Of a stretch of 64,000 nucleotides of DNA, positions 11,166-22,990 are shown piece after piece. Origin of the DNA: Metallyticus violacea (Eukaryota > Arthropoda > Insecta > Mantodea > Metallyticidae); the NCBI GenBank assembly GCA_030762175.1, contig CM060833.1:172968501-173032500 (forward strand), given 5' to 3'. A program made the position numbers and the translations under genes. The notes under the pieces were generated by a model. It did not search any database and was not told the DNA's origin. It saw only the letters and a list, made by a program, of their open reading frames with translations. Position 1 is the stretch's first letter; each line of letters opens with the position of its first letter.

Positions 11166-13607
11166 GTAAGTCACCGATAAAGAAAAGTATATGATATTCT
11201 AGACAGCAGGATCAAAATGCTTGTTCGGGAGCCACTTGATCATGACGGGTAGAAAAAGGAAAGGGATGAGGGTCGGCATTGAAAAGTGTAAATTCCATTT
11301 TTGACGCCACATCCGGTATACTCTCTCTCTTCTCTCTCTTTTGGCATCAATGACATTAACAGCTGCAGTATATCAAAAGCAGCATCTTTGTTTTTTTCAA
11401 GTCGAACAATTTGAAATCATCTGTTTGTCTGCTGGCTTCCCTGTCGGTCGTGAAATTTTGGTTTCAGAATCGGAAAGGTTTTTCATTGTGTTCGAACGCC
11501 GCTTAATGTGAAAATTTTCATTGGCAATAGTTCTCAAAGTTTCTGGCTGCTGCATAGCGTCACTGGGTTAAGTTCTGCATTTGCATATTTATGTTGAAAG
11601 ACAGAAGTCTCTCGTATCCTGTCGCAACCCAGTAGTAACTCGCGAGTCATCCTAAAAGTTCTACGTATATTGAAGTTGAGCATTACCTTGGTATCCATGA
11701 GCTGATGTGAACCGGCGTGCTTCTCTTACCAAGCCCCTTTCTTCTCATCACCCCCTCGCCGCTCTTATCCGTAACGTTCCCTTGACCTTTGAAAACAAAT
11801 TCTGGTATTCTCCTTACCTTGCTTATCTGTTGCATTGACAGTATACTGTAATAATGATTTCATAATGTTCTGTGCACTCTTCTGTCACTGTCTTATCTGT
11901 ATTGTTACTAATGAGATAAGATAGGCAAGAAACCCAAGAAGTCTTCTAATCAAGTGGCTGTGCCTAAAGAGAGAGTTAGTCTCTCCAAATTTCATCAGCT
12001 AAAATATTTCGCTTCGTTTACATCAGCGGTAATCTCTCTTTGCATATCTCCAGAACTTCATTTTGAATTGAAGGACTGATACAAATGACTTTTTAGTCAC
12101 CCACGAGATTTATAAGGCTGTCACAGTATTGTGACTGAAGCGTAAAAAGACGAAAATTTCTGTCTTTATTTTCAGGTTTTGAGAATGTTGTGACCGCTAT
12201 ATCCGTATCTCAAACGAGGTCCTTCTCCATAAACTATTATTGTTTCAGTTATTGGAAAAACAACTTCTCTGTTTTTTGGTATTTCACCTCTGGCTATTGA
12301 TTTGGAATGATAGGGATGTAAGAGGATATTTAATACTTCAGCCTTGCTTAAGGGCCGACTGTTTTATTTTCCTAGACCCTCTGTGGTTACATCTTAAGGA
12401 GGGAAGGAAAAGGTGATGTATACATCTGGCGGCATGGATCCATGGGCGGTGAGGTCCTTAACATTGCTTACAGACAGAACGTCTTGACGCCGTCACACCG
12501 TACCAATGCTCGCTTGGTACTTTCGAACCTGTAACCAAAACAATATGAATATTATGAATTTGAAGAGTGCAAATTTAATTTAAAGAAAAATGTTAATCCT
12601 AATACTTCTCTAAGGGACCAAGGAAAATCTCGAAAATTGCTATGTCCATACATCACTTTGGCAGAATTTGACTATTAAAAGTTTATTTTGTTACGTTACT
12701 CACGATGTGTTAAACGTTAACGTGTGTGGGAATTAAACCGTTTGACACGCTAGTTCTAAACATGAACGAAACTTCAAAATATTAGCGCTTCCTAAAATCA
12801 TGATTCGAATGACGTTAATGCAGTTTGCCTTAATTTAGACAAAGATTAGAAACTAAACCAAGCAAGCCAGTATTATATAGATGAACTTAATCTTTATTTG
12901 TGGCAATATTCTTTAACTTGTCATCTTCAGTTATTGAACAGTGCGTGTTTTCCGAAATTCTCAGTAAAATTCATATTTCAGCACCATTGGTATCTTACCT
13001 GTAAATTTCGTGACTCTGCTGTTCTAAAGATAAATGAAACAGAAAGAATATGTAATGGAGAGGCACGCAAGTGGAAAACGTTGAATGTTTAATATTTTAT
13101 TTTATTCTAATTCAGATGACAAGCTCGTGATAACGAGTTCTCAAAACTTCGCTGCAGTTGGTCATGAAACAAACATTAGATCCTTCACTGAATATTCTAT
13201 CATTCCATCCACTCCACATTCTCGTTGGAGTTGGTGTTACAGCTCAAAAAGAAGACTGTTACAGTACACAAAAACTTGTGATGCATCACATTGAGTGGGT
13301 CATACCTGTGTCTCTATGCTTAATATTACGTTATTATATGCCTCCAGTTTAGGTTTTGTACAGGGCAAATCAAGACCTCTTATGACAAAATCGCAGGATT
13401 GATAGACCGTACAATGAGTAGCATTTTTTGTTAAAACCCCAAATGTTCTCGCGTATTTAGGAGGCGCTGGTGTTAGGGATATTTAACATTACGACAGGAC
13501 ATTACTTATTTATTCTGCAAGTACCTTTGGAGCAGACTGCACATCGGAATCTAGTAAACATTTCAGGTTTATGTTACTTTTGATCGTGCATTTAGTTTGT
13601 CTCTTTT
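11166..13607. other. intergenic, nothing recognised
   Basis: Contains a CT-rich microsatellite at about 11321-11341. The rest is AT-rich with no recognised coding, RNA or repeat signal. Confidence 0.5.
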
Positions 13608-13617
13608 GTCAACTGGG

Positions 13618-13665
13618 GCACACTAATGACCTGAGATGTTAAAGAGCGTCCATAAATAAATAAAA
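13618..13665 (+). repeat. SINE family A, 48-bp 5'-truncated copy
   Basis: Only the 3' end of the family remains (ATGACCTGAGATGTTAAAGA, then GCGTCC and an A-rich tail). It is bracketed by a perfect 10-bp duplication, GTCAACTGGG, at 13608-13617 and 13666-13675. The duplication shows that this tiny piece is a complete insertion event, truncated at its 5' end during target-primed reverse transcription. Confidence 0.85.
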
Positions 13666-13675
13666 GTCAACTGGG

Positions 13676-14269
13676 ATCATGTGCACGGCACTTTGTACTT
13701 GCCTCCAAAGAAAAAATCTAGAGACGTAAAATTGGTTGGCCGTTTCCTCTAGTCTCCCCCAACTTATTATTTCCATCAATTCAGGGAAGGCACTAATGTC
13801 CATTCTCAAAGGATGCTTGCATTCAACTACACACAGAGGTACATGGCGAGGATAATGCAATGTCACATGGTTTAACTTCTAAACGATGCATTAGAGAGCA
13901 TACAAGTTATTCAATATAAAACTTTCCTCGTTATGAGCTATATTTCTGCTCGGAACTCGTATGTCAAAGAGATCCTGACTCACTCTATATATGCTGTAAG
14001 TTGTAGTACTGAGGGAAGTTTCTGCAGAGGAATAAAGAAACAAAAATATTTAAAAAAATGTTATTCTAGAAAAATCATCAAGAAAGCCGTAAGTATATAT
14101 TAATTCATACAATATTCATTTACGGTTCGTAGAATTTAATTTTTGGGATTTTATATTAATGTATACTGGAAAGAAAGAATTAGACTTGTAAAATCTAATA
14201 GAATAGACCTGCTGACATAAGGCAATGTGCTTCTCATAAATCGCCCGTTCCCATTACTGTAGGAGCTGC
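13676..14269. other. intergenic, nothing recognised
   Basis: No family recognised; AT-rich with short open frames only. Confidence 0.5.
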
Positions 14270-14960
14270 AGCAAAGAAGTGACTCGTGAGGTTCTACATA
14301 CATAGGAATAAGTGGAACCAAAGGATTTTCTAAAAGTATATTGAACCTGAGCTACAGAAATTGGGTTTCATTCCAGCAAAAGTGTTTAATGTCTACGAAA
14401 CAAGGATAACTGTTATTCTTAGTTGGTGGACAAAAATAATCAGTGTTAAGGAGAAGAAGGAGTCCATTATGACAATGGTGGCGTATATAGCGCGATGTGA
14501 ATTTTCCTTCCACCTTTCTCCGGAAATTTTGAATTTGAATTCCAGGAACGATTGCTACATCCTTGTGGACGAATTTAGTTTCATATATTCATTTTCTTAA
14601 GAGTATGCAAACCGACTTCTGAACACCCGATTGTGCTACTTTTGGATCGGTATATCTCCCATATCAGAAACCCAGTTATCATCAACTTAGTCTCAACGTG
14701 GGGCTATAATTGTGTCCAGACAGGATACGCACACTCCCAACAGTTGGATGTGGCATTCATGGAGTCATCTTGTCTATCTAACCATCCCTATAGAGCTGTT
14801 ACTTCATATCAAATACGGGAACTAAGGGAAAAGCATATGCCAAATGCACGAATCCAGAAGATACTTTAAGTGGATTCAGCAAATGCAACATCAATCCAGT
14901 CACCCAGAGAAGTCAAACGTTCACTATGGCACTGTCGTCTGGAGTACCACCAAAGAGAAA
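14270..14960 (+). pseudogene. pogo/Tigger-like DDE transposase remnant
   Basis: Plus-strand frames give LEPELQKLGFIPAKVFNVYE (about 14340-14397), matching the start of the DDE_1 catalytic domain of pogo/Tigger/jerky-type transposases, where NVDET carries the first Asp; here that Asp is Tyr. A second block from about 14633 reads LLLDRYISHIRNP with the second Asp, then SQQLDVAFME with the third Asp in the family's LQPLD motif, then YRAVTSYQIRELREK. The part between the blocks is much shorter than in intact relatives. The N-terminal DNA-binding half and inverted repeats are not recognised. A dead, internally deleted copy. Confidence 0.7.
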
Positions 14961-15561
14961 GCAGCAAAATCAACAGCATAGCGACAAGAATGGAATTAAG
15001 TTGTGCTGTCTCCTCCTCGTCTGAAGAAGCCTGACAATGAGGAATATTTTATTTTGCCTCTCGTTTAGATAAAGATATAGAACAGTAACATAAATTCCTC
15101 CGATGGGCTCATGAACTCTGTTCAGGTGCTGTTAGAAAGGGATGTTGTGATATTTGTCATCAATTTTCATGTAGAAAACATGTGTGAATATTTAGGGAAC
15201 AATGAAAACATAATTTTAGTTTGAATATAAATGATTCTCTTTATTTTTATCTTTAGCTATCACTTTAAACAGATGGTTTTCTTTTCATACAGTGTTTGAA
15301 ATTAAAGTAAATATTGTTCTTTCAGCTATTTTGGGATGATTCCAAAAAATAATAATATCTTCTTTAATATATAATCTTAATAGAAATTATAGTAGCTTTA
15401 AATGTTCAAAATATATTCGGGCACTCTTTCTTAATAAGAACTGGTTTTTTAGTATAACCCACTGCGGCTGAAAAACAGGTAGGACAGCCGCTACTTGCTC
15501 CTCCTGCCTGTAGGTTTATATGCCCCATGCTATGCATTTACGCTTGAGAGTGTATTCTTTG
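14961..15561. other. intergenic, nothing recognised
   Basis: No coding or repeat signal recognised apart from general AT-richness. Confidence 0.5.
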
Positions 15562-15572
15562 ATTGTCAAGTG

Positions 15573-15686
15573 CACCTGAAGCCTGAAAGAAGAGCAAAAT
15601 TTGTCGGCCGTTTCACGCCTTGAATAGAATGGGACGCTGATGACCTGAGATGTTAAAGAGCGTCCGTAAATAAATCAAATAAAAAA
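15573..15686 (+). repeat. SINE family A, 5'-truncated copy
   Basis: Carries the family's 3' third: CCTGAAAGAAGAGCAAAATT, GTCGGCCGTTTCACGCC, GGGACGCTGATGACCTGAGA and the terminal GAGCGTCC with an A-rich tail. Flanked by a perfect 11-bp duplication ATTGTCAAGTG at 15562-15572 and 15687-15697. The tRNA-like head is missing, so it cannot be transcribed from its own promoter. Confidence 0.9.
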
Positions 15687-15697
15687 ATTGTCAAGTG

Positions 15698-16628
15698 GGA
15701 TATTATCATCACTGGCAAATATAAGATAAAGTAAAATTGAGAACAGAAATTGAATATTTGTGACCGCTATGATAAAAGGAAAAGAAGGAAGAAGTTTTAC
15801 CGTAAATATTTCTAATATCATTTCTTATCAAAGTAGCAACTTTCAATTTATTTTAAAACCTGATAAATGGATGTGTTTTAATTTGTAAAAAGCCTAGAGT
15901 GAAGCGTGATTTGATAGAGGACTTTGAAGACGTAAGCATCTGCTTTGAGTCAATTATCACTTCCTAAGTTCAGTAACGAAATTTCTACCTTTCGATCCTT
16001 ATAAATTTAGCGTAGTACAAGAAATTATACCCTTTGACCATTGGAAAAGAGTACAGTTTTGTAATTGATTCAACCACAGGTGTAGGATGAAATTCCTGAT
16101 CCGCAGCTGTTTTACTTGAAATATTGTAAATCCCACTGTTGCTTTCCACTTTCTGCGTGATCAAATACGTGATGTGCAGAGAGTACAAGTTGTGTTGTGG
16201 AGTCTCTTAACTCTTGATAAATATGTAAATAAAATATTAAATAAATTATTTTACATCATATAAGACTGAGCAATCAATCGCGCTTTAAATTACGTATTCG
16301 ATATAAAAACATCCTCCAATATTCCGTAATTTTTATCCTTGTGATTATATTTGTCCGTGAAGGATATAGAAAAATTCGCATGCTCTAGCTCTAAAGGAAA
16401 ATATTTGTCAATAAATATAATCATCAGCAAAATTTCCGAATCATATTTAGAAGAGTACATAAGTTAATCTTGCGTAATTATGAATATAACTTTACTACTT
16501 TTATAAATATTCAATAAAAATTCTGTAAGCAAGCATATAAAACATTAAAACAAACAATGAAAGACCAGCGTAATATTGTCCTCCGCGAAAATTTCGCTTT
16601 ACTTTACTTACCTCGCTACATTAATTGA
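15698..16628. other. intergenic, nothing recognised
   Basis: Strongly AT-rich. A 67-codon minus-strand open frame (15985-16188) shows no recognisable domain. Confidence 0.5.
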
Positions 16629-16916
16629 CTGATTTATTTATGGACACTATTTAACATCTCAGGTCATCAGCGTACCAATCAATTCAGGAGGTAAAACGGC
16701 CGATAAATTTTGCTCTGAAGCCTCTTCTTTCAGGTTTGAGGTTCTTTTTCGTGCCATAAATGTACGACACGAGACCCACGGCTTTACTTCCCTTCCGAAG
16801 GAAACCATACTTAGGATTTTAACGCCGGAAAAAATTCATCGATCCTGGCCAAGTTTGAATCCGCGCTCTTGGGTTAAGGAGGCAAGTATGGTTACCACTA
16901 CACCACCAGGACAGAC
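16629..16916 (-). repeat. SINE family A, near full length
   Basis: In minus orientation the head reads CTGGTGGTGTAGTGGTAACC (A-box region), followed by a decayed B box, then the family body and the end GATGTTAAATAGTGTCC. Length is about 290 bp. A possible 6-bp duplication GACTGA flanks it (16627, 16914), too short to be certain. More diverged than the copy at 62300. Confidence 0.85.
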
Positions 16917-17524
16917 TGAACCTTGCTAGAGCATAAACTTGAAGGCATATAGTCTACCGGATAAAGCTTGCAGAAAATTCTGTATTTCCGCATCGTAATG
17001 GCCTAATTTAGCGTTGGATTGGAGATAAAATGCATAAAAAAGATTACAGAAAGATTTTACATTGTTGCCGAATTATGGCCACATAACATACATCATTGTT
17101 GTGATTATAAAATACCAGTACTTATCAAGGTCTTTCTCACCGTTTCCATATTCCTACACCTGTCGAATCTTGGTTCATTCGGAGGAATAAACCAACTATC
17201 AGTACAAAAATATTAACTCATTTCGGTTTGTACGCATGAGTGCAGTTGGTGCTGTCAGCTATCAATATGAATTGTTCAAATCAGGAAAATGGAAGATACG
17301 CGTCAAATGTGGGAACTCAGAAGCATGACGTCTACTCGGATCGTTTACCTAAGATACACGATCATTTAGAAAATGAATATCAGAAATGTTCATCTTCAAG
17401 AAACGATTTTGTAGCATGTGAAAGAAATACCAGATTAAACAGCAGCATTGTGCAGTGGGAGAGCTTTGTGGTAGCACGTGCTCTATCGTCATTCAACGAT
17501 TCTGACATTCCAAGACTTTTAATT
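16917..17524. other. intergenic, nothing recognised
   Basis: A 140-codon open frame begins at 17240 but its end lies inside the repeat that starts at 17525, and the part before it has no domain, signal peptide or family likeness that I can name. Probably not coding. Confidence 0.45.
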
Positions 17525-18213
17525 TTCAATTTTATTCTGCAATGCTTATATCAAGACATTATATTCCAGATTAATTATTATTCATTCCTCTTACATTTAT
17601 CAATAAAATTATCAATACAATTTAATTCTACAGATATGGAAATCTACAATACTATACTATAACTAACAAAACTAAAACTTCAAAACATTTAATTGGTATT
17701 GGAATCCAGCGCCACGGCTATTTTAACTATAAGTATAATTAAACCTACAATTGCTGCTGCTACCCAGTAGCAATAATTACATTTAGAATGAATTAATTTA
17801 CAATTGTTTAATAGTTTACTATCTAAAATTTCATTTTTGCTGACGCAACTCCTCACCGGATTCCAGGCCACAGGACCTGGACATCAATGAGTTGCTGCCG
17901 GTCTCAAGCAGCAGCTATGATGGACCATGGTATGTTGAGAGTGCAGCTTCCTTCTCTTCTCTTTCTCCTTCATCTTCTTCTACTTTCCAACTTTTATGTG
18001 TACTTCATATTTTTCTCCTTTTGTTCTCGGTCTACTTCTCCTTCTTTCAGCTGCCTCCTTTCCGCTCAAAGATTACCATTATTCTTCTATTAATTCTGTT
18101 CTCTTCTTCTAATTCAATTTAGGTGTTATCTTCATCTTCTTGTGTTTGATTGACTCTTCTTGCATATATCTTTCTTGCCTTTCTCTTATTCTCTGGGATC
18201 TTCTAGGGGAATA
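17525..18213 (-). mobile_element. unassigned ~0.69-kb retroposed element, copy 1
   Basis: Collinear over its length with 63094-63757 (copy 2), at roughly 75-80 percent identity by eye. On the minus strand it starts ATTCCCCTAGAAGATCCCAG, has a purine-rich GAAGAAG part, a well-conserved core (CAGCTGCTGCTTGAGACCGG just after TACCATGGTCC in complement orientation), then an AT-rich part and ends CATTGCAGAATAAAA. The terminal AATAAA and the exact borders seen in copy 2 fit a polyadenylated RNA copied back into DNA. A minus-strand frame at 17689-17871 encodes a Cys-rich segment, SKCNYCYWVAAAIVG, running into a hydrophobic helix. No target duplication is clear here. Could be a SINE-like element, a truncated LINE tail, or a processed host transcript. 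Confidence 0.7.
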
Positions 18214-19019
18214 TACCATTTCTGACCTTTGACTTTTCTCTCTTATTTGATTTTAGTTGTTTATATACTCTTCTTTATTTTACATGATATTTTATTTGTT
18301 AAATTATTCAATACACTAAAATCATCTTGATCTCTTATGAAGTTCCAAATGTATTTCCCTGCAAGCAGCCATTTTTCCTTTAGCTACAATTGACTGGTAT
18401 TTAGGGCATCGAATGAAATACGTCCCGTTGTATCGATTATGTTGCGAACCGTACACGTATTGTTTGCTTGTAATTTAAATCTTTGCAAATATAGACAATA
18501 TGGACCCTATTCTGTAACATAATGTACTAAACCCTCACTGGGTTGAATATGTTTAAATTGTAATCTTGCACCCCAAGACTATAATTTTTCCACCAAGGGC
18601 CAAAATTATATTTAGTTGCTGCATTTACCTACCGCAGCTGCGTGTGCGGTATTATTTACGAACAAAGCTGAAATTATTAACTTTTATTATATTCATTATT
18701 TATCTGTTACATAATAATTCAGTTTTAATGTAAGGTCAGAAAAATTCATTGACAATTTAATAGGACTTTTCAAGAGCCATTAACAAGTTAATCTTATGTA
18801 AATTTATTATGAACATGCATGGACTACTGGAATATTCTCACTTATACTTCGCATTGCATGAACAACGGTAAACCGGCACTTTATTAGCGCAGAGGCAGAA
18901 TTTTCTTGAACGAAAGGGTCCATATCAAAGATATCAGGTTATGAAAACTTACAGTCTAATCTGCGCGTTTATCAGACTTAAATCCTTTAAATTTTTATTT
19001 CTAGAGTCATTTTAAAACA
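18214..19019. other. intergenic, nothing recognised
   Basis: AT-rich, no recognised features. Confidence 0.5.
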
Positions 19020-19850
19020 ATTATTTATTGACAACCCATTGTATCGAAACATTTCGTCAAACGCACACAAGAAGATCAAACACCAGATGTTTTAAAAGAT
19101 ACACGACAACTGCAGGTACCCATTACTCTCTGCAGTTCCTTCTGTGAAATGGAAGAAATTTCTTCACGAATGTTAGTTTTCAATTCATCTGATGTGTATG
19201 GATTTTGTTAGTGACGACTATACCGTCAAATATTTCATGAATTGCATGCAAGAACACATGGGCTATGTGTGGCTTACAGAGTCCTGTTGGAAAGTCCCTA
19301 AAAGTTAATTCACGGATGAATTTCTTCAGAAAATAAATAGGACCCTATTATTCTCTCCGCTTTTACCTTTTGATCATGCGCGGAAACCTCCTCAAGCAGT
19401 TAAGGGTTTTTCTGAATTTCAGTATCGGTTGTTTTGTGAATTAACATTCCAATTACGTGGAACCAAGATTCATTGTAAAGAAAATTAGATTAGAGTCAAT
19501 TTCTCCTTCATCTGTACTATTCATAATTCGTTCACAAAATCTATTCTTGGATGCAGGGTCACCCGTTTTAAGTTCTTGTACTATAATTTTATAGGGTTAT
19601 AACTTCAGTAGCTTTGTAGCCGCTCGAACAGAGAAATAGGAAATTCCCATTTTGAGAAAGACTTTGAAGTGATTTTTAGGAGAGGGTTCCGGAGCCTGTC
19701 CAATATTATCTAACGTTTCTTCTGCACGATTTCTATCAAGAATACTTCCCGATTCACGAAATTTATTTACCAATCTGTGTATCGAACCTCGACTTGAAAG
19801 TTGAGTATCAGAAAAGCTCTCTTGAAACAATTTTCACATCACGATCACGT
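19020..19850 (-). pseudogene. Tc1/mariner-superfamily transposase remnant (DUF4817-type)
   Basis: The minus-strand frame at 19597-19830 reads GSIHRLVNKFRESGSILDRN, then TLDNIGQAPEPSPKNHFKVF and MGISYFSVRAATKLLKL. This is the paired helix-turn-helix layout (DUF4817 type) of a group of insect transposases in the IS630/Tc1/mariner superfamily. Downstream on the same strand, broken frames give LHPRIDFVNE, then VNSQNNRYWNSEKP, and near 19150-19200 DELKTNIREEISSIS, which fit the catalytic and C-terminal parts. Stops and frameshifts interrupt it. No terminal inverted repeats found. Confidence 0.7.
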
Positions 19851-20173
19851 ACTAATCTTAAATAAATCATCATTAGGGAATTTAATGCCTGAATTGAACC
19901 ATATTAACATAATTAGTACACTGTGTAAAGCCGCCTAATGAATAAGTGATACATTGTCATACAACACACAAGAACACGTCCGTACGTTCCTATGTTAAAC
20001 TCATATTGAACTCCCCTCCGGCTCCCGGGTCAGTTTTCAAGCATCGGAACGAGACGAGAACTACAGAGCTAGGTCAAGAGGGGCCAACTCCACATGAAGC
20101 GGTCCCGTGAAGGAAAAACCACCCAGTATGTACGCAATAACAGTTAGTGAAGCAAAAAGAACAACGTTCAAAG
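19851..20173. other. intergenic, nothing recognised
   Basis: Probably holds the decayed 5' flank of the transposon to its left. Nothing else seen. Confidence 0.4.
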
Positions 20174-20174
20174 G

Positions 20175-20236
<62 letters not shown>
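20174..20236. repeat. (TA)n microsatellite
   Basis: About 30 TA units with one TACA interruption near the left end and a short ACAC tail. Confidence 0.95.
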
Positions 20237-21193
20237 GAAGTATCTGCATCACTTTTTCAGTAGTCAGCTATTGATAGTTGTTAAATCAGCCGCTGCTTTT
20301 ACCTAGCCAACTTGAGTTGTCTATTCCGGAAAATGATACACGGCGATTCTGAGACACCGTGTGTAATGTTAGAATGCAATAACCATTTATGTCTTTTTTG
20401 TTTTCCATGAAAAAATTAACTCTGAAGAGATGAAGTCTTCTGATCGAGTTCAAACCTTTCCACCATACCGCCATAACTTGCTAATTATATCTTAAAACAG
20501 AAAAGCGACTCCCATCATTAAAAAATAACATTGTTCCAAGCTTTGTTTGCTTATAAACTGTCCTTCCTTATTGTATTCTAAAGTATATTTCTAATGGTTT
20601 CTCATTCAGCTCCTGGTGCTACCTTCGGAGCACCAGATTGGCATTTTTGGCTACTTTTCCAGCAATTTATTGTTTTTCTTTCTGAGGTAGGTTTCAGGAA
20701 CGGTCACTTATAGATTTATTTTTAATTATTTTTGTTTTTTAAAGCTTACACCAATTTAACGGAACTGACAGTTTCACTTAATTTCTTAAATTACTTTTCC
20801 CTTCTATAGGTATTTGCCACAACCCTCCTTTCCTCTTCAGCAGTTTCTGTAAATTTTCTTACACGCTGCTTCGAGGCACAACGGTTTAGAAGCACAACAC
20901 TAGTGAATAGCCTTGTGAATTTAAATTTTATTAATTTATTTGAAAACAACGTAATATATTTGGTTTTTTTTACAAAAGTGTTTATTTATATTAACTGTCT
21001 AAATGCAATATTGTACTTAACATTAATGATATTTAGAATATATAGTAGCATTTTTAATGCAACTGCATTCAAAACTGTACATTTTTAAGCCGTTTGACAC
21101 AAGCCAATTAATTACACTGAGATTCTCATACAATCTAATCTTTCATTAGATTAAAATCCACTGTTAGACGTATCTTGTATTTATGTGTTTTAT

Positions 21194-21200
<7 letters not shown>
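20237..21200. other. intergenic, nothing recognised
   Basis: Short open frames only. The small palindrome GGTGCTACCTTCGGAGCACC near 20613 is too short to interpret. Confidence 0.5.

Positions 21201-21242
<42 letters not shown>
21201..21242. repeat. (AT)n microsatellite
   Basis: Twenty-one uninterrupted AT units. Confidence 0.95.
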
Positions 21243-21244
<2 letters not shown>

Positions 21245-22549
21245 TATTATTTGCCAGTTAGAAATGTGCAACGGAAAGAATCGCAAATGCATTAGTATAG
21301 GAAAATTACAGAATATGTTTTATTTCCCTGAGTCTAAATTCCAAAAATAAGCTATACTTTCAGTTTCCATGAAGGAGCGATTTTATCAGAACATAATATA
21401 TAGCTTACTCCAGGATGAAGTTAACTCATAAGATTAAACACTAACATATCAGATGACCACAGATTGTATTTCTAAGTAAGACAAAGGCTATTTTTCAATT
21501 CTTTTCCTGGTCTCGGAAATGTCTTTTCCTTTTGACTCGGCTCCCTTTAAAAAATAATGCCCATTTAATTGTGCAGAGAGTCTGGTTTGTGTCGTTTTAT
21601 GTGAAAATGGGGAATGAGGGGGTTAAGTACTCACTTGGTGCCCATAATCCCACTTTCTATCCCCCCCTCTCTCTCTCTCTCTGTTTCTCCCTCCCTGCGA
21701 TCTGGAGGTTTTCACAATTGTAGGCAAGAGCTAAAGTTGTCTTGTTTTTTTTTGATTCTGATAAAAGAAACTGTTAAAGCTCTCCTAGCGCCTTATTAGT
21801 TCCACCCATCCATTATTACAAACTTATTATTTTAGGAATACGCTTTCTCTCTCTCGCAAGTTTTCTTAACAGTCAAATGGGGCAGCAGTGAGGCAAGTGA
21901 TTTTACAGATACACAACAGATTTTCGTAATTTTCAGTGTCTCTCTGCATATTGTTCCACGTTAGCTATCGTTTAGTACACGGCAGGTGTACAGCGGGAAT
22001 TATCAGAGATATTTGGCAGAGGCGTAATGCAAACAGGTATGGCGTAGTGAAAAAAAAAAAAAAGTTAAAAGACCTCTGTCTGATTAGAGTAGGCAGGAAA
22101 TAGAGACGATGCATGCAGATGTCATCTCTGGACCTGCAGAGCGAAATTAAAACTAGATGGGGTAAAAAGACGTAGTATATCATGGAACTAGGCATAAAAC
22201 AGAGATCAGGTATAGCATGACTTAGACTGGGAGGCTGGAAGGCACGTAAGGTTGTTGACGAGGAAGGTAGACTAGGTGCACATTTTGTAATAATAAATAC
22301 TACATCTACATTTACACTAATAGGTCTACTATTTAATTTATGTTTTAAATGAAACTCAATGATGACTGTGTTCCTGGACTTGCAAGGAATATTTAACTAT
22401 TGATGCAGGGCACTTTGAACATTTCTATAACTTATCACTTTCGTTTTGTTTATTTTGTGGAAAGAGAAAAACACGGTAAGATAATAATATCGTGAGGATA
22501 GCAGGTAATATCATACTTTTTCCTAAGGTTACAAACTGTCATAAATAGT
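21243..22549. other. intergenic, nothing recognised
   Basis: Includes a short CT repeat near 21667-21681 and an A13 run near 22050. No coding or element signal recognised. Confidence 0.5.
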
Positions 22550-22690
22550 TTGGAATCAGAGTCAACTGGGAAAAATTCGAAGTTAGGGCCGGAACTTGAA
22601 CCACAGATTCGGTTTATCACGCCGAGGCTCTTACCATCTGAACTACCGTACTCTAGCGGATCCATCCGCGAATCTCTCCCATCTAAGTTT
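22550..22690 (-). repeat. SINE family C copy, left arm of second inverted pair
   Basis: The minus strand reads ACGGTAGTTCAGATGGTAAG (A box), then GTGGTTCAAGTTCC (near-perfect B box), and a tail with CCCAGTTGACTCTGATTCC. It faces a related copy on the plus strand at 22861-22990, the same head-to-head arrangement as at 1255-1690. Confidence 0.6.
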
Positions 22691-22860
22691 ATTATAACCT
22701 GGAGACCTTCAAAATTATCTGGTTTTAGGATTTTACCTTAAAGAGGTGATTCGAAATGTTCGAGTGTTTGTGGCCAAGACCCCATAGCTAACAGGGTTAA
22801 GTCGTACGTATGTAGAAGGCTATAATTTTAAATCAGAGTCAGTTAAAAAATCTAGATTCA
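22691..22860. other. spacer between inverted SINE C copies
   Basis: About 170 bp. A short part (ACCTGGAGACCTTC near 22698) recalls the internal body at 1411-1542, so the spacer may be diverged repeat body; the match is weak. Confidence 0.35.
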
Positions 22861-22990
22861 AGGTCGGGTACGGTAGCTGAGATGGTAAAATCGTCAGTAT
22901 GGTAAGACGATGGTTCGAGTCCCTGACGTGACTTCTAATGTTTCCTATCTCATTCTAATTTCCAACTTAGCCCAGCACACAACATGTGAA
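22861..22990 (+). repeat. SINE family C copy, right arm of second inverted pair
   Basis: Head with ACGGTAGCTGAGATGGTAAA (A box) and ATGGTTCGAGTCCC (perfect B box), then a tail CTAATTTCCAACTTAGCCCA and CACACAACATGTGAAA. The tail matches 44340-44390 (ACACGACAAGTGTGAAAT), tying these copies into one family. Confidence 0.65.

Noticed and set aside
17240..17662. 140-codon open frame
   Set aside because: Its last 40-odd codons lie in a dispersed repeat, and the first part has no recognisable homology.
20061..20252. Minus-strand frame with an Ile-Tyr run
   Set aside because: Generated by the (TA)n microsatellite.
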